This document shows positions 52,646-61,145 of a DNA stretch of 64,000 nt, one piece after another (position 1 is the first letter of the stretch; every line of letters starts with the position of its first letter). This DNA is from Sphingomicrobium nitratireducens (GTDB taxonomy: Bacteria > Pseudomonadota > Alphaproteobacteria > Sphingomonadales > Sphingomonadaceae): contig NZ_JANJZA010000001.1 in assembly GCF_026157035.1 (NCBI RefSeq), positions 2,025,001-2,089,000 on the forward strand, read 5' to 3'. The notes under the pieces were generated by a model, which searched no databases, had not been told where the DNA came from, and was given only the letters and a program-made list of their open reading frames with translations. The translations under genes were made by a program, and so were the position numbers.

Positions 52646-53919
52646 TGGCTACGTACAAGTTCAAGCTGCCGGACATCGGCGAAGGCATCGCGGAAGCCGA
52701 GATCGTCGAATGGCACGTCAAGGTCGGCGACGTCATCGAGGAAGACGCGCACCTTGCGGACATGATGACCGACAAGGCGACCGTCGAGATGGAGAGCCCG
52801 GTCGCGGGCAAGGTCGTCAAGCTCGCGGGCGAGGTCGGCGACCAGATTGCGATCGGCTCGGTGCTGGTCGAGATCGAAACCGACGGGGAATCGCCCGTCG
52901 AAGAGCCGGCCCCCGAGAGCGACGAGGAAATGCCGATCGCCGACGGCGCCGAGGAGCCGACCGAGGCGCAGGAAGAAGAGTTGCCGGTGATGGACAAGGC
53001 CGAGGCCCCTGCGCCTGCGCCCGCACCTTCGCCGGAGCCCGAACCCGAACCGCAGGCGAAGGGCGCGCACGTCCTCGCCTCGCCCACCGTGCGCCAGCGC
53101 GCGCGCGATCTCGGGATCGACCTCGCGCAGGTGAAGACCACCAGCGACCGCGTGCGCCACGCCGATCTCGACGCCTACCTCCTCTACAATGGCGGCAGCG
53201 TTTCCCACGGCGGCTCGGCCACCCGCGCCGACGAGACGATCAAGGTCGTCGGAATGCGCCGCAAGATCGCCGAGAACATGCAGGCGGCCAAGCGCAAGAT
53301 TCCGCACTTCACGCTGGTCGAGGAATTCGACGTCACCGCGCTCGAGGACACGCGCGCGATGATGAACAAGGATCGCGGCGACAATCCCAAGCTGACCGTC
53401 CTGCCCTTCCTGATCACCGCGATGGCCAAGGCGCTGCCCGCCTGGCCGATGCTGAATGCGACCTATGACGACGAGGCCAATGTCATCACGCGCCACGGCG
53501 CGATGCATCTCGGCATGGCCGCGCAGACCGATAGCGGGCTGATGGTCCCGGTGATCAAGGACGCGCACGGCAAGTCGGTGTGGCAGCTCGCGCGCGACAT
53601 CAACCGGCTCGCCGGCGAGGCGCGCACGGGCAAGATCGCTCGCGACGATTTGCAGGGCGCGACGATCTCGCTGTCGAGCCTCGGGCCGATGGGCGGCATC
53701 ACCTCGACCCCGGTCATCGCGCCCCCGCAGGTCGCGATCATCGCGGTCAACAAGATGCAGGAACTGCCCGTGATCGAGGACGGCGAACTGGTCGCCAAGA
53801 AGAAGATGAACCTCTCGCTGTCCTGCGACCACCGCGTGGTCGACGGATGGGACGCCGCGTCCTTCCTCCAGGAAATGAAGTCGTTCATCGAAAATCCGAT
53901 CCGCCTCCTGAGCGCCTGA
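52645..53919 (+). CDS. bkdB: Branched-chain 2-oxoacid dehydrogenase E2 (lipoamide acyltransferase)
   Basis: A 424-residue E2. The single lipoyl domain (1-78) has the lipoyl-Lys in MTDKATVEM. An acidic/Pro-Ala linker follows, then the E1/E3-binding domain (HVLASPTVRQRARDLGIDL, about 140-175), and the acyltransferase core with the catalytic HxxxDG in DHRVVDGWDA near the end. A dedicated E3 (lipoamide dehydrogenase) gene does not follow, so E3 must be shared with another complex. Confidence 0.94.
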   Translation: MATYKFKLPDIGEGIAEAEIVEWHVKVGDVIEEDAHLADMMTDKATVEMESPVAGKVVKLAGEVGDQIAIGSVLVEIETDGESPVEEPAPESDEEMPIADGAEEPTEAQEEELPVMDKAEAPAPAPAPSPEPEPEPQAKGAHVLASPTVRQRARDLGIDLAQVKTTSDRVRHADLDAYLLYNGGSVSHGGSATRADETIKVVGMRRKIAENMQAAKRKIPHFTLVEEFDVTALEDTRAMMNKDRGDNPKLTVLPFLITAMAKALPAWPMLNATYDDEANVITRHGAMHLGMAAQTDSGLMVPVIKDAHGKSVWQLARDINRLAGEARTGKIARDDLQGATISLSSLGPMGGITSTPVIAPPQVAIIAVNKMQELPVIEDGELVAKKKMNLSLSCDHRVVDGWDAASFLQEMKSFIENPIRLLSA

Positions 53920-53938
53920 AACCGGGCCCGACCGACCC

Positions 53939-55096
53939 GTGGACACGACCGTCAGCCTGTACACGCTGATGCTCGGCCTCATCGCCGGGCTCGCGCTGCT
54001 CGCGCTGGTCGTGCGGATGGGAACGCAGCGCCATGCCTCGCTCGGCTGGCTGGTGGGGGCGCTCGGCGTGGGCGCGGTCAATACCTGGCTGTTCGCCAAT
54101 GGCGGCACGGCGCCCGCCACGCGCGCCGCCCTCTACGTCTTCGACCCGCTGACGCTCTATTGCGTGACGCAGGCGGTGCGCCTGTCGATCGGGCAGCAGC
54201 GCTCGTCGACGCTCGTGGCGCTGGTCATGACGGTGCTGTGCGGCCTGTCGGTGACGCTGGTCGCGGTCGGCGCGCCGATCGGGGTCGAGGCGCTTCCCGC
54301 CATGGCCGCTGGCCTCGTCGCCTATGGCGATGCCCTGTCCACGATCTGGCGCTCGCCGCGTTCGTTCATCCGCGACGGCCTGTTCGTGTCGATGGGGGTG
54401 ATGCTGCTGACGGACGTCGTGCGTATTCCCTTCTTCCCGACCCTGCTCGATGCGGGCCGCGCCTATCCGGGCCTGGGGCCCGACTGGCTGCCCGAATTCC
54501 TGCTGGTGACGACCAGTTTCGCGGTGCCGGCCGTCGTCCTGTTCATCATCGCCGCGATCGTCACGCGCGTGATCGGCACCTACCGCGACCGTTCCGAACG
54601 CGACGGGCTGACCGACCTGTTCAACCGCCGCGCCTTCACCGATGCGGTCCGCCAGCACCGCCCTTCCGTCGGCGTTCTGGTGGTCGCCGACATCGACCAT
54701 TTCAAGTCGATCAACGACAATTACGGCCATGCCACGGGCGACGAGGTTATCCGCCATTTCGCCGGGCTGATGGGGGGCGCCTCGCGCCTCGCCGGTCGAC
54801 TGGGCGGCGAGGAATTCGTGATCGCGCTGCCCGGCGCCTCGATCGCGGAAGGCGAGAAGATCGCCGAACGGCTGCGCGAAGCGTTCGCGCGCCATCGCCA
54901 GCCCGACATGGCGGACGACCACGCACTCAGCGCCAGCTTCGGGATCGCCCCCTATTCCGGCCGCCATTCGCTCGCCGAGTGCCTCGACCGGGCCGACCGC
55001 GCGCTCTATCGCGCCAAGCGCCAGGGTCGCAATTGCGTCGCCATCTTCGGCACCGACCAGCGCGAACGCGACGACCCCGCCCTCGCCTTTGGCTGA
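53939..55096 (+). CDS. Membrane diguanylate cyclase (GGDEF)
   Basis: A 385-residue protein with a GTG start. About six hydrophobic helices (1-210) lack a large sensor domain. The GGDEF domain (about 220-375) has a GGEEF active site (GRLGGEEFVIAL) and the DIDHFKSINDNYGH metal-binding block, so it should make c-di-GMP. The RxxD inhibitory site usually five residues before GGEEF is absent (SRLAG), so product inhibition through that site is unlikely. It starts 19 bases after the E2 gene and may be read from the same transcript. Confidence 0.9.
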   Translation: MDTTVSLYTLMLGLIAGLALLALVVRMGTQRHASLGWLVGALGVGAVNTWLFANGGTAPATRAALYVFDPLTLYCVTQAVRLSIGQQRSSTLVALVMTVLCGLSVTLVAVGAPIGVEALPAMAAGLVAYGDALSTIWRSPRSFIRDGLFVSMGVMLLTDVVRIPFFPTLLDAGRAYPGLGPDWLPEFLLVTTSFAVPAVVLFIIAAIVTRVIGTYRDRSERDGLTDLFNRRAFTDAVRQHRPSVGVLVVADIDHFKSINDNYGHATGDEVIRHFAGLMGGASRLAGRLGGEEFVIALPGASIAEGEKIAERLREAFARHRQPDMADDHALSASFGIAPYSGRHSLAECLDRADRALYRAKRQGRNCVAIFGTDQRERDDPALAFG

Positions 55097-55251
55097 TCGC
55101 GCGCCGGAGGAAGGTTCAGCGCTCCGGTTCCGCGTCGATAATCGCCAGCAATCTGTCGATCCGAACTCCCCACAGATAACGTCGTCAAGAAATCGGATCC
55201 GTCCGCCCTGCCGATGTCGCTGGCGCGGGCGCGCGTCCCTCGCTAATCCCC

Positions 55252-56217
55252 ATGGCAATGACCGTGTGGCTCTCGATCCTTGCCGGCCTCGTGCTGCTCG
55301 CGCTCGGCGGCGAGTGGCTTGTGCGCGGCACGGTAGGCATCGCGCGCCGCGCGGGCGTGTCGCCGCTGCTGGCCGGGCTCGTCATCGTCGGCTTCGGCAC
55401 CTCGGCGCCCGAACTCGTCACCAGCCTCCAGGCCGCGCTGTCCGGCTCGCCCGACATCGCGGTGGGCAACGTGGTCGGCTCGAATATCGCCAATATCCTG
55501 CTGATCCTCGGCGTCTCGGCGGTGATCATCCCGCTCCCGATCGCGCCGCCCGCTTTCTACCGCGACGGGTTCGCGCTCGGCATGGGCACGCTTGCGGTGC
55601 TGGCGGGCGTGCTGATCGGCGGGTTCGACCGTCTGTCGGGCATCCTCCTCGTGATGATGCTCGTCACCTACATCATTGCCGCCTACCTGACCGACAAGGA
55701 CCGGCACGACGTCGAGGCCGAGCGGCACGAGCGCAACCAGAAGCAAAAGCCCGACAAGGGCCAGCGCCTGCTGCTTCTCGTCCCGATGACCGCCGCCGGG
55801 ATCGCAGGCGTCGTGTTCGGGGCGCAATTCCTGGTCGACGGCGCGGTCGAACTCGCGCGCGGCTGGGGCGTCTCGGAAGCCGTCATCGGCCTCACGATCG
55901 TCGCGGCCGGCACGTCGCTCCCCGAGCTGGTCGCCTGTATCGCCGCCGCGCTCAAGAAGGAGCCGGACGTCGCGCTCGGCAACATCGTGGGCAGCGGCAT
56001 CTACAACATCTTCGGAATTCTCGGCATGACGGCACTCGTCCACCCGCTCGCCGCACCCGCGCAGATCGCGAACTTCGACGTCTGGGTGCTCGTGGGCACC
56101 ACTGCGATGCTGCTGGCCTTCCTGCGCACCGGCTGGACGATCCACCGCCACGAGGGGATCGCCTTCCTAGGGGCCTACGCGCTCTACATCGCCTGGCTGG
56201 CGACCGGCGCCGCCTAG
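55252..56217 (+). CDS. Calcium/sodium antiporter (CaCA family, YrbG-like)
   Basis: A 321-residue membrane transporter with ten or so helices in two inverted halves. The alpha-repeats are both intact: GFGTSAPELVTS...GNVVGSNIANI in the first half and AAGTSLPELVAC...GNIVGSGIYNI in the second, with the ion-coordinating Glu in each. The cytoplasmic loop between halves is charged (KDRHDVEAERHERNQKQK). ATG 55252 and 55258 are both possible starts; no strong ribosome site is visible. The 155 bases before it hold nothing I recognise. Confidence 0.9.
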   Translation: MAMTVWLSILAGLVLLALGGEWLVRGTVGIARRAGVSPLLAGLVIVGFGTSAPELVTSLQAALSGSPDIAVGNVVGSNIANILLILGVSAVIIPLPIAPPAFYRDGFALGMGTLAVLAGVLIGGFDRLSGILLVMMLVTYIIAAYLTDKDRHDVEAERHERNQKQKPDKGQRLLLLVPMTAAGIAGVVFGAQFLVDGAVELARGWGVSEAVIGLTIVAAGTSLPELVACIAAALKKEPDVALGNIVGSGIYNIFGILGMTALVHPLAAPAQIANFDVWVLVGTTAMLLAFLRTGWTIHRHEGIAFLGAYALYIAWLATGAA

Positions 56218-56220
56218 GCA

Positions 56221-57024
56221 CTACGCACCCATCATCGAACGCACCATCGCGTGCCACCACGGCGTGTCCCACATCGTATGAACGAAGACCGTGAAAGGTG
56301 CAGCGACGAGCAGCCAGATCCAGTAGGCTCGGTGGACGCGGGCGTTGCGCACCACATCCCACAGGAACATCGGCGCGATGGCGAACAGCACCCACAGGTC
56401 GGGGCCGAGCGGACTGGTGGGCATCGTGTTGGGAAGCCACGTCATCCGGTCGAAGGCAGCGGGGAGCGCGGGCGCGATGGCGAGGAACATCATCCGCTTG
56501 TGCAGCCCGGAATCGCGTTTGCGCGCGCGCAGCGCGATCGTCATGTAGATCGCGAACAGCAGGCCGATCCTGATCTGGAGCAGCATGATGTTTTCCCAAA
56601 CGTTGAGCATGCCCGCCACCTCAGCCTTGCCGTCGGGCGGGGCGTCGGCGGCCATGCCGAGCAGCAGCGCGTAATTGGTCCGCACCAGGAGAAAACCGAC
56701 GAGCACCAGCACGGGCACGAGCACGAACGCCGCCACGCCCAGCTGGCGATGATAGGCACCGCGGCCCGTCGCCATCAGCGTGGACTGGGCGAGCAGCAGC
56801 ACAAGGAAGCTGCCCATGCACAGCGCGTGCAGATGGGCGACCAGCGGAAAGGCCGGGCGCTGGCCTGCCGCGATCAGCGCGATTTTCATCTGCGAGTCGG
56901 GAATGAATCCGACCAGCACGATGGCGATGAACCACAGCGCCATGGCGACGAAGATCCACCGGTCGATGCCCTTGACGGTCACGGCGTCCCCGGTTCGAGG
57001 TAGATTGGGTGCAACGGTCGCCAT
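56221..57024 (-). CDS. Seven-helix membrane protein, unknown function
   Basis: A 267-residue protein started at ATG 57024 after GGGGGA. Roughly seven hydrophobic helices are evident. Conserved-looking His residues lie in helix regions (LVAHLHALCMGSF, LHKRMMFLAIAP, VFVHTMWDTPWWH). The pattern of histidines near helix ends is reminiscent of heme- or copper-handling membrane proteins, but no family signature is certain. It converges on the antiporter gene with three bases between. Confidence 0.65.
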   Translation of the reverse strand: MATVAPNLPRTGDAVTVKGIDRWIFVAMALWFIAIVLVGFIPDSQMKIALIAAGQRPAFPLVAHLHALCMGSFLVLLLAQSTLMATGRGAYHRQLGVAAFVLVPVLVLVGFLLVRTNYALLLGMAADAPPDGKAEVAGMLNVWENIMLLQIRIGLLFAIYMTIALRARKRDSGLHKRMMFLAIAPALPAAFDRMTWLPNTMPTSPLGPDLWVLFAIAPMFLWDVVRNARVHRAYWIWLLVAAPFTVFVHTMWDTPWWHAMVRSMMGA

Positions 57025-57144
57025 GGCATGTCCCCCACGATGGCTGATCGCGCAAAATATCACGCTTCGATGGCGCCCGTTAACGGAATCTTTCGCACGT
57101 CAGGGGACTTGGCGCTGGCAAGGCGAGGCCGTAGGGCAGTCGCC

Positions 57145-59460
57145 ATGAGCAAGCCCGACATTGCCGCCCTTTCCGCGCTCGACGACCGCCTACGTTTCCT
57201 GAGCGCCTGGACGATTCACCACGCCAACCACGTCCGTCCCAAGGCCGACGGGGTCAAGGTCGGCGGGCACCAGGCGAGCTGCGCGTCGATGACCGCGATT
57301 ATGAGCGCGCTCTACTTTCATGCGCTCGGTCCCAACGACCGCGTTGCGGTCAAGCCGCACGCCGGGCCGGTGCTCCACGCGATCCACTATCTGCTCGGCA
57401 GCCAGACGCGCGAACAACTCGAGAATTTGCGCGGCTTCGGCGGGGCGCAGTCCTACCCCAGCCGCACCAAGGACAAGATCCCGGTCGACTTCTCGACCGG
57501 CAGCGTCGGGCTGGGCGTCGCGATCACCCTCTTTTCCAGCCTGATGCAGGACTATCTCACCGCTCACGGAAAGCTCGCCGAGGAAGAACGCGGGCGCTTC
57601 GTCGCGCTGATCGGCGATGCCGAACTCGACGAAGGAAATATCTACGAAGCCATCATCGAAGGCGCCAAGCACGACGTCCGCAATCTCTGGTGGATCGTCG
57701 ACTATAACCGCCAGAGCCTCGATGCGACCTCGGCCGACCGGATGTTCGAGCGGTTCGACGAGATGTTTTCCGCCTGCGGGTGGAAGACGGTCGAATTGCG
57801 CTACGGTCGCAAGCTGAAGAAGGCGCTCGGCGCCAAGGGCGGCAAGCCGGTCCGGGAATGGCTCGACGCGCTCCCCAATGCCGATTTCTCGGCGCTCCAT
57901 TACCAGGGCGGCGCGGCATGGCGCGCGCGGCTCGAGGCAGACCTCGGCAAAAAGGCCTCCGATTTCCTGAAGGCCCATGATGACGAGGCGCTGGGCGCGC
58001 TGATGACCGACCTTGGCGGCCACTGCATGGAAACGCTGGTGGAGGCGTTCGAGGAGGCGAAGAAGGACGACACGCCGACCTTCTTCATCGCCTGGACGGT
58101 CAAGGGGTTCGGCTTGCCCTTCGCGGGGCACAAGGACAATCACGCAGGGCTGATGAACCCGACGCAGGCGCACGCGCTGCGTGATGCGATGGGAATTGCC
58201 GAAGGCGACGAATTCACCCCGCTCGCGGGGCTCGGCGACAATCTTCGTGCCAAGGTCGAAGCGGTGCTCGAGGAAACCCGAATCCTGCGCGAAAAACGCG
58301 CGCGCAGCTTCGGCAGCGTCCCCATCCCTTCGCTCCCCGCCCCGCAGGGCGAGGAACAGTCCACGCAGGCCGCCTTCGGACGCATCCTGATGGACCTGTC
58401 GAAGGAAGGCGGCGAGCTGGCCGACCGCATCCTCACCACCTCGCCAGATGTCACCGTGTCGACCAACCTGGGTGCCTGGGTGAACAGCCGCGGCCTCTAC
58501 CGCCGTGAAAGGCGTATCGACGTGTTTGCCGAGGCCAAGATCCCGAGCGCGCAGAAATGGGGCGCCAACGACCAGGGCCAGCATATCGAGCTGGGTATCG
58601 CCGAATCGAACCTGTTCCTGATGCTCGCCGCCGCCGGCCTCACCGGCGATCACTGGAACGAGCGGCTTTTCCCGATCGGGACGCTCTACGACCCGTTCAT
58701 CGCGCGCGGGCTCGATAGCCTCAATTACGGCTGCTACCAGGATGCGCGCTTCCTCCTCGTCGCGACCCCGTCGGGACTGACGCTGGGGCCGGAAGGCGGC
58801 GCGCACCAGTCCATCAACCCGCCGCTGATCGCGATGGGCCAGCCGAACCTGCGCCACTACGAACCCGCCTTCGCCGACGAACTCGCCGCGATGATGGAAG
58901 AGGCGTTCCGCCTGATCGACGATTCCCACGGCGAATCGACCTATTTGCGCCTTTCGACCCGCCCGGTCGAACAGGTGACGCGCGACAATGACGACTGGAA
59001 AGCCGGCGCGCTGGCCGGCGGCTACTGGCTGCGGCAGCCCGCAGAGGGCGCGGAAGCGGCGATTGTGGCGATGGGCGCGCTGATGCCCGAGGCGCTCGCG
59101 GCGCACGAGGAGCTCAGCGCCGACATTCCGGGCCTCGGCCTCCTCGCGGTGACTTCGCCCGACCTCTTGCACCGTGGCTGGACCGAGGCGCAGGCCGCCC
59201 GCTGGCAGGGCGAGCGCAGCCCCAGCCATGCCGAGACATTGCTCGCGCGCCTCGCGCCCGGCGCAGGGCTCGTCACCTTGTGCGATGCCGCGCCCGCCAG
59301 CCTGTCGTGGCTCGGCGGCGTGCTCGGCCACCGCGTCGCGCCCCTGGGCGTCGAGAAATTCGGCCAGACCGGCAGTCTGTCCGACCTCTACGCGGCTTAT
59401 CGGCTCGACGGCGCGGCGATTACCGAGGCGGTTGCCGAGATCCTGCTCACGCCATCTTAA
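57145..59460 (+). CDS. AceE/transketolase-like TPP-dependent dehydrogenase E1
   Basis: A 771-residue protein started at ATG 57145. It resembles homodimeric pyruvate dehydrogenase E1 (AceE): GDAELDEGNIYEAIIEGAKHDVRNLWWIVDYNRQSLD is the TPP-binding segment, KWGANDQGQHIELGIAESN the middle domain, and TLGPEGGAHQSIN the C-terminal active-site loop. It is about 115 residues shorter than AceE, and no E2/E3 is encoded alongside. Similar sphingomonad genes are called transketolase. It may use another 2-oxo acid or ketose. Substrate and partners are open. Confidence 0.8.
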   Translation: MSKPDIAALSALDDRLRFLSAWTIHHANHVRPKADGVKVGGHQASCASMTAIMSALYFHALGPNDRVAVKPHAGPVLHAIHYLLGSQTREQLENLRGFGGAQSYPSRTKDKIPVDFSTGSVGLGVAITLFSSLMQDYLTAHGKLAEEERGRFVALIGDAELDEGNIYEAIIEGAKHDVRNLWWIVDYNRQSLDATSADRMFERFDEMFSACGWKTVELRYGRKLKKALGAKGGKPVREWLDALPNADFSALHYQGGAAWRARLEADLGKKASDFLKAHDDEALGALMTDLGGHCMETLVEAFEEAKKDDTPTFFIAWTVKGFGLPFAGHKDNHAGLMNPTQAHALRDAMGIAEGDEFTPLAGLGDNLRAKVEAVLEETRILREKRARSFGSVPIPSLPAPQGEEQSTQAAFGRILMDLSKEGGELADRILTTSPDVTVSTNLGAWVNSRGLYRRERRIDVFAEAKIPSAQKWGANDQGQHIELGIAESNLFLMLAAAGLTGDHWNERLFPIGTLYDPFIARGLDSLNYGCYQDARFLLVATPSGLTLGPEGGAHQSINPPLIAMGQPNLRHYEPAFADELAAMMEEAFRLIDDSHGESTYLRLSTRPVEQVTRDNDDWKAGALAGGYWLRQPAEGAEAAIVAMGALMPEALAAHEELSADIPGLGLLAVTSPDLLHRGWTEAQAARWQGERSPSHAETLLARLAPGAGLVTLCDAAPASLSWLGGVLGHRVAPLGVEKFGQTGSLSDLYAAYRLDGAAITEAVAEILLTPS

Positions 59461-59486
59461 CCCTTTGGCCCTTATGGGCTTAAATC

Positions 59487-59774
59487 ATGACCAGGACCGT
59501 GACCGCGCTCGACGAGCGCCTTGCCCATGAACTCGACCATGCCCGCCTCCTCCTCGAGGAGATGGGTGACGAGCTGGCGACCGATATCGAGGTCGTCACC
59601 AGCCATGGCGTCGCGCTCCAGACGGTCGACATCGTGATGCAGATCGTCGGGCACATCGCCAACGTGGTGCGCGCGCAGGACCAGGTCGATGCGGTCGAGA
59701 ATATCGGCATGCACGAGCTCAAGATGAAGCTGAAGAGCGTGCTCGAACCCGTCGGTTGCGAGAAGGCGGCCTGA
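59487..59774 (+). CDS. Small helical protein, unknown function
   Basis: A 95-residue acidic, helix-rich protein ([24 protein letters not shown]) with a possible coiled coil and no export signal. It starts 26 bases after the AceE-like gene and ends 17 bases before the MaoC start, so it is likely part of that operon. I do not recognise the family. Confidence 0.65.
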   Translation: MTRTVTALDERLAHELDHARLLLEEMGDELATDIEVVTSHGVALQTVDIVMQIVGHIANVVRAQDQVDAVENIGMHELKMKLKSVLEPVGCEKAA

Positions 59775-59791
59775 CCTCTAAGCCTGCCTTC

Positions 59792-60244
59792 ATGGCAGGA
59801 CGCTTCTTCGACGAATGGCAGGTGGGCGATCGCATCACCCACGCCATCACCCGCACGGTGACCGAGACCGACAACCTGTTGATCTCGACGCTGACCCACA
59901 ATCCGCAGCCGCTCCACCTCGACCACGAGGCCGCGGCCCAGACCGAGTTCGGCAAGCCGCTCGTCAACAGCTGCTTCACCTTCTCGCTGATCGTGGGCGT
60001 GTCGGTCGGCGACACCACGCTCGGCACGCTGATCGCCAACCTTGGCTATGACGAGGTCAAGTTTCCCGCCCCCGTGTTCGTCGGCGACACGCTGACCTGC
60101 GAGACCGAGGTGCTGGGCTTACGCGAGAGCAAATCGCGCCCCAATGCCGGCATCGTCACCTGGGAGCATCGCGCGAAGAACCAGCGCGGCGAGACGGTCT
60201 GCACCTTCAAGCGTTCCGCGCTCCTCAAAAAGAAAGACGCATGA
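59792..60244 (+). CDS. MaoC-like acyl-CoA dehydratase
   Basis: A 150-residue single hot-dog-fold protein started at ATG 59792; ATG 59756 would overlap the previous gene. The hydratase-2 motif is seen as [24 protein letters not shown], containing the catalytic Asn/His with the following active-site loop. The strands [18 protein letters not shown] complete the fold. Such short MaoC proteins hydrate or dehydrate CoA esters. It overlaps the next gene by ATGA, linking it functionally to the CoA lyase. Confidence 0.88.
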   Translation: MAGRFFDEWQVGDRITHAITRTVTETDNLLISTLTHNPQPLHLDHEAAAQTEFGKPLVNSCFTFSLIVGVSVGDTTLGTLIANLGYDEVKFPAPVFVGDTLTCETEVLGLRESKSRPNAGIVTWEHRAKNQRGETVCTFKRSALLKKKDA

Positions 60245-61077
60245 GCCACCCCTCCCCGCGCAGCTGGCTGTTCGTTCCCGCCGACAGCGAGAAGAAGATC
60301 GGCAAGGCCATCGAAGGCGATGCCGACGCGATCATCTTCGACCTCGAAGACAGTGTCGCGCCCGGCGCCAAGAAGGACGCGCGCGCGATCCTCAAGGAAT
60401 TGAGGCGCGAGGGCGGCCCTCGCTGGTGGGTGCGCATCAATCCGATCGGGTCGGAATTCATCCGCGACGATCTGAAGCTCATCGCCAATGCCGACTTCGA
60501 GGGCATCGTGCTGCCCAAGGCGGAAAGCGGCGAAGACGTCGTCCACCTCGCGCACCTGACTGGCGACATCCCGATCCACGCGATCGTCACCGAGACCGCC
60601 GCGAGCCTGTTCGGCCTGCTCTCGTACCGGCTCGACAATTCGCCGCTGGCCGCGATGAGCTGGGGCGCGGAGGATCTTTCCGCCGCGCTCGGGGCGTCGA
60701 GCAAGTATGACGCGAATGGCGAACTCGCCTTCACCTACAAGATGGCGCGCTCATTGTGCCTTGCGGGCGCGGTGTCCGCCGGGGTCGAGCCGATCGATGG
60801 CGTCTATACCGACGTCAGGGACCTCGAAGGGCTCGAAGTCGAAGCGCGCGCCGCGGCAGCGGAAGGCTTCACCGGCAAGCTGGCCATCCACCCGGCGCAG
60901 GTGCCCGTTATCAATAAGGCCTTCACGCCCTCGGACGAGGAAGTCGCGCACGCCCGCGCGATCGTCGACGCGTTCGCCGCAGAGGCGGGCGCGGGCGTGC
61001 TGATGGTCGGCGGCAGGATGGTCGATCTCCCGCACTTGAAGCAGGCCGAACGCCTCCTCAAACGCGCCCGCGACTGA
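60241..61077 (+). CDS. CitE-like CoA ester lyase (HpcH/HpaI aldolase family)
   Basis: A 278-residue TIM-barrel lyase. Conserved: [67 protein letters not shown] and KLAIHPAQV. This set is shared by malyl-CoA, methylmalyl-CoA and citramalyl-CoA lyases. With the overlapping MaoC gene it could hydrate a mesaconyl- or crotonyl-type CoA and cleave the product. Exact substrate is not readable. Confidence 0.88.
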   Translation: MSHPSPRSWLFVPADSEKKIGKAIEGDADAIIFDLEDSVAPGAKKDARAILKELRREGGPRWWVRINPIGSEFIRDDLKLIANADFEGIVLPKAESGEDVVHLAHLTGDIPIHAIVTETAASLFGLLSYRLDNSPLAAMSWGAEDLSAALGASSKYDANGELAFTYKMARSLCLAGAVSAGVEPIDGVYTDVRDLEGLEVEARAAAAEGFTGKLAIHPAQVPVINKAFTPSDEEVAHARAIVDAFAAEAGAGVLMVGGRMVDLPHLKQAERLLKRARD

Positions 61078-61145
61078 GCGGCGCTCGGCGCAAGCGGTGG
61101 TGCCGCGCTTGACGTAGCCCCGCTTTTGCGTCCCAATCGCTGCCC

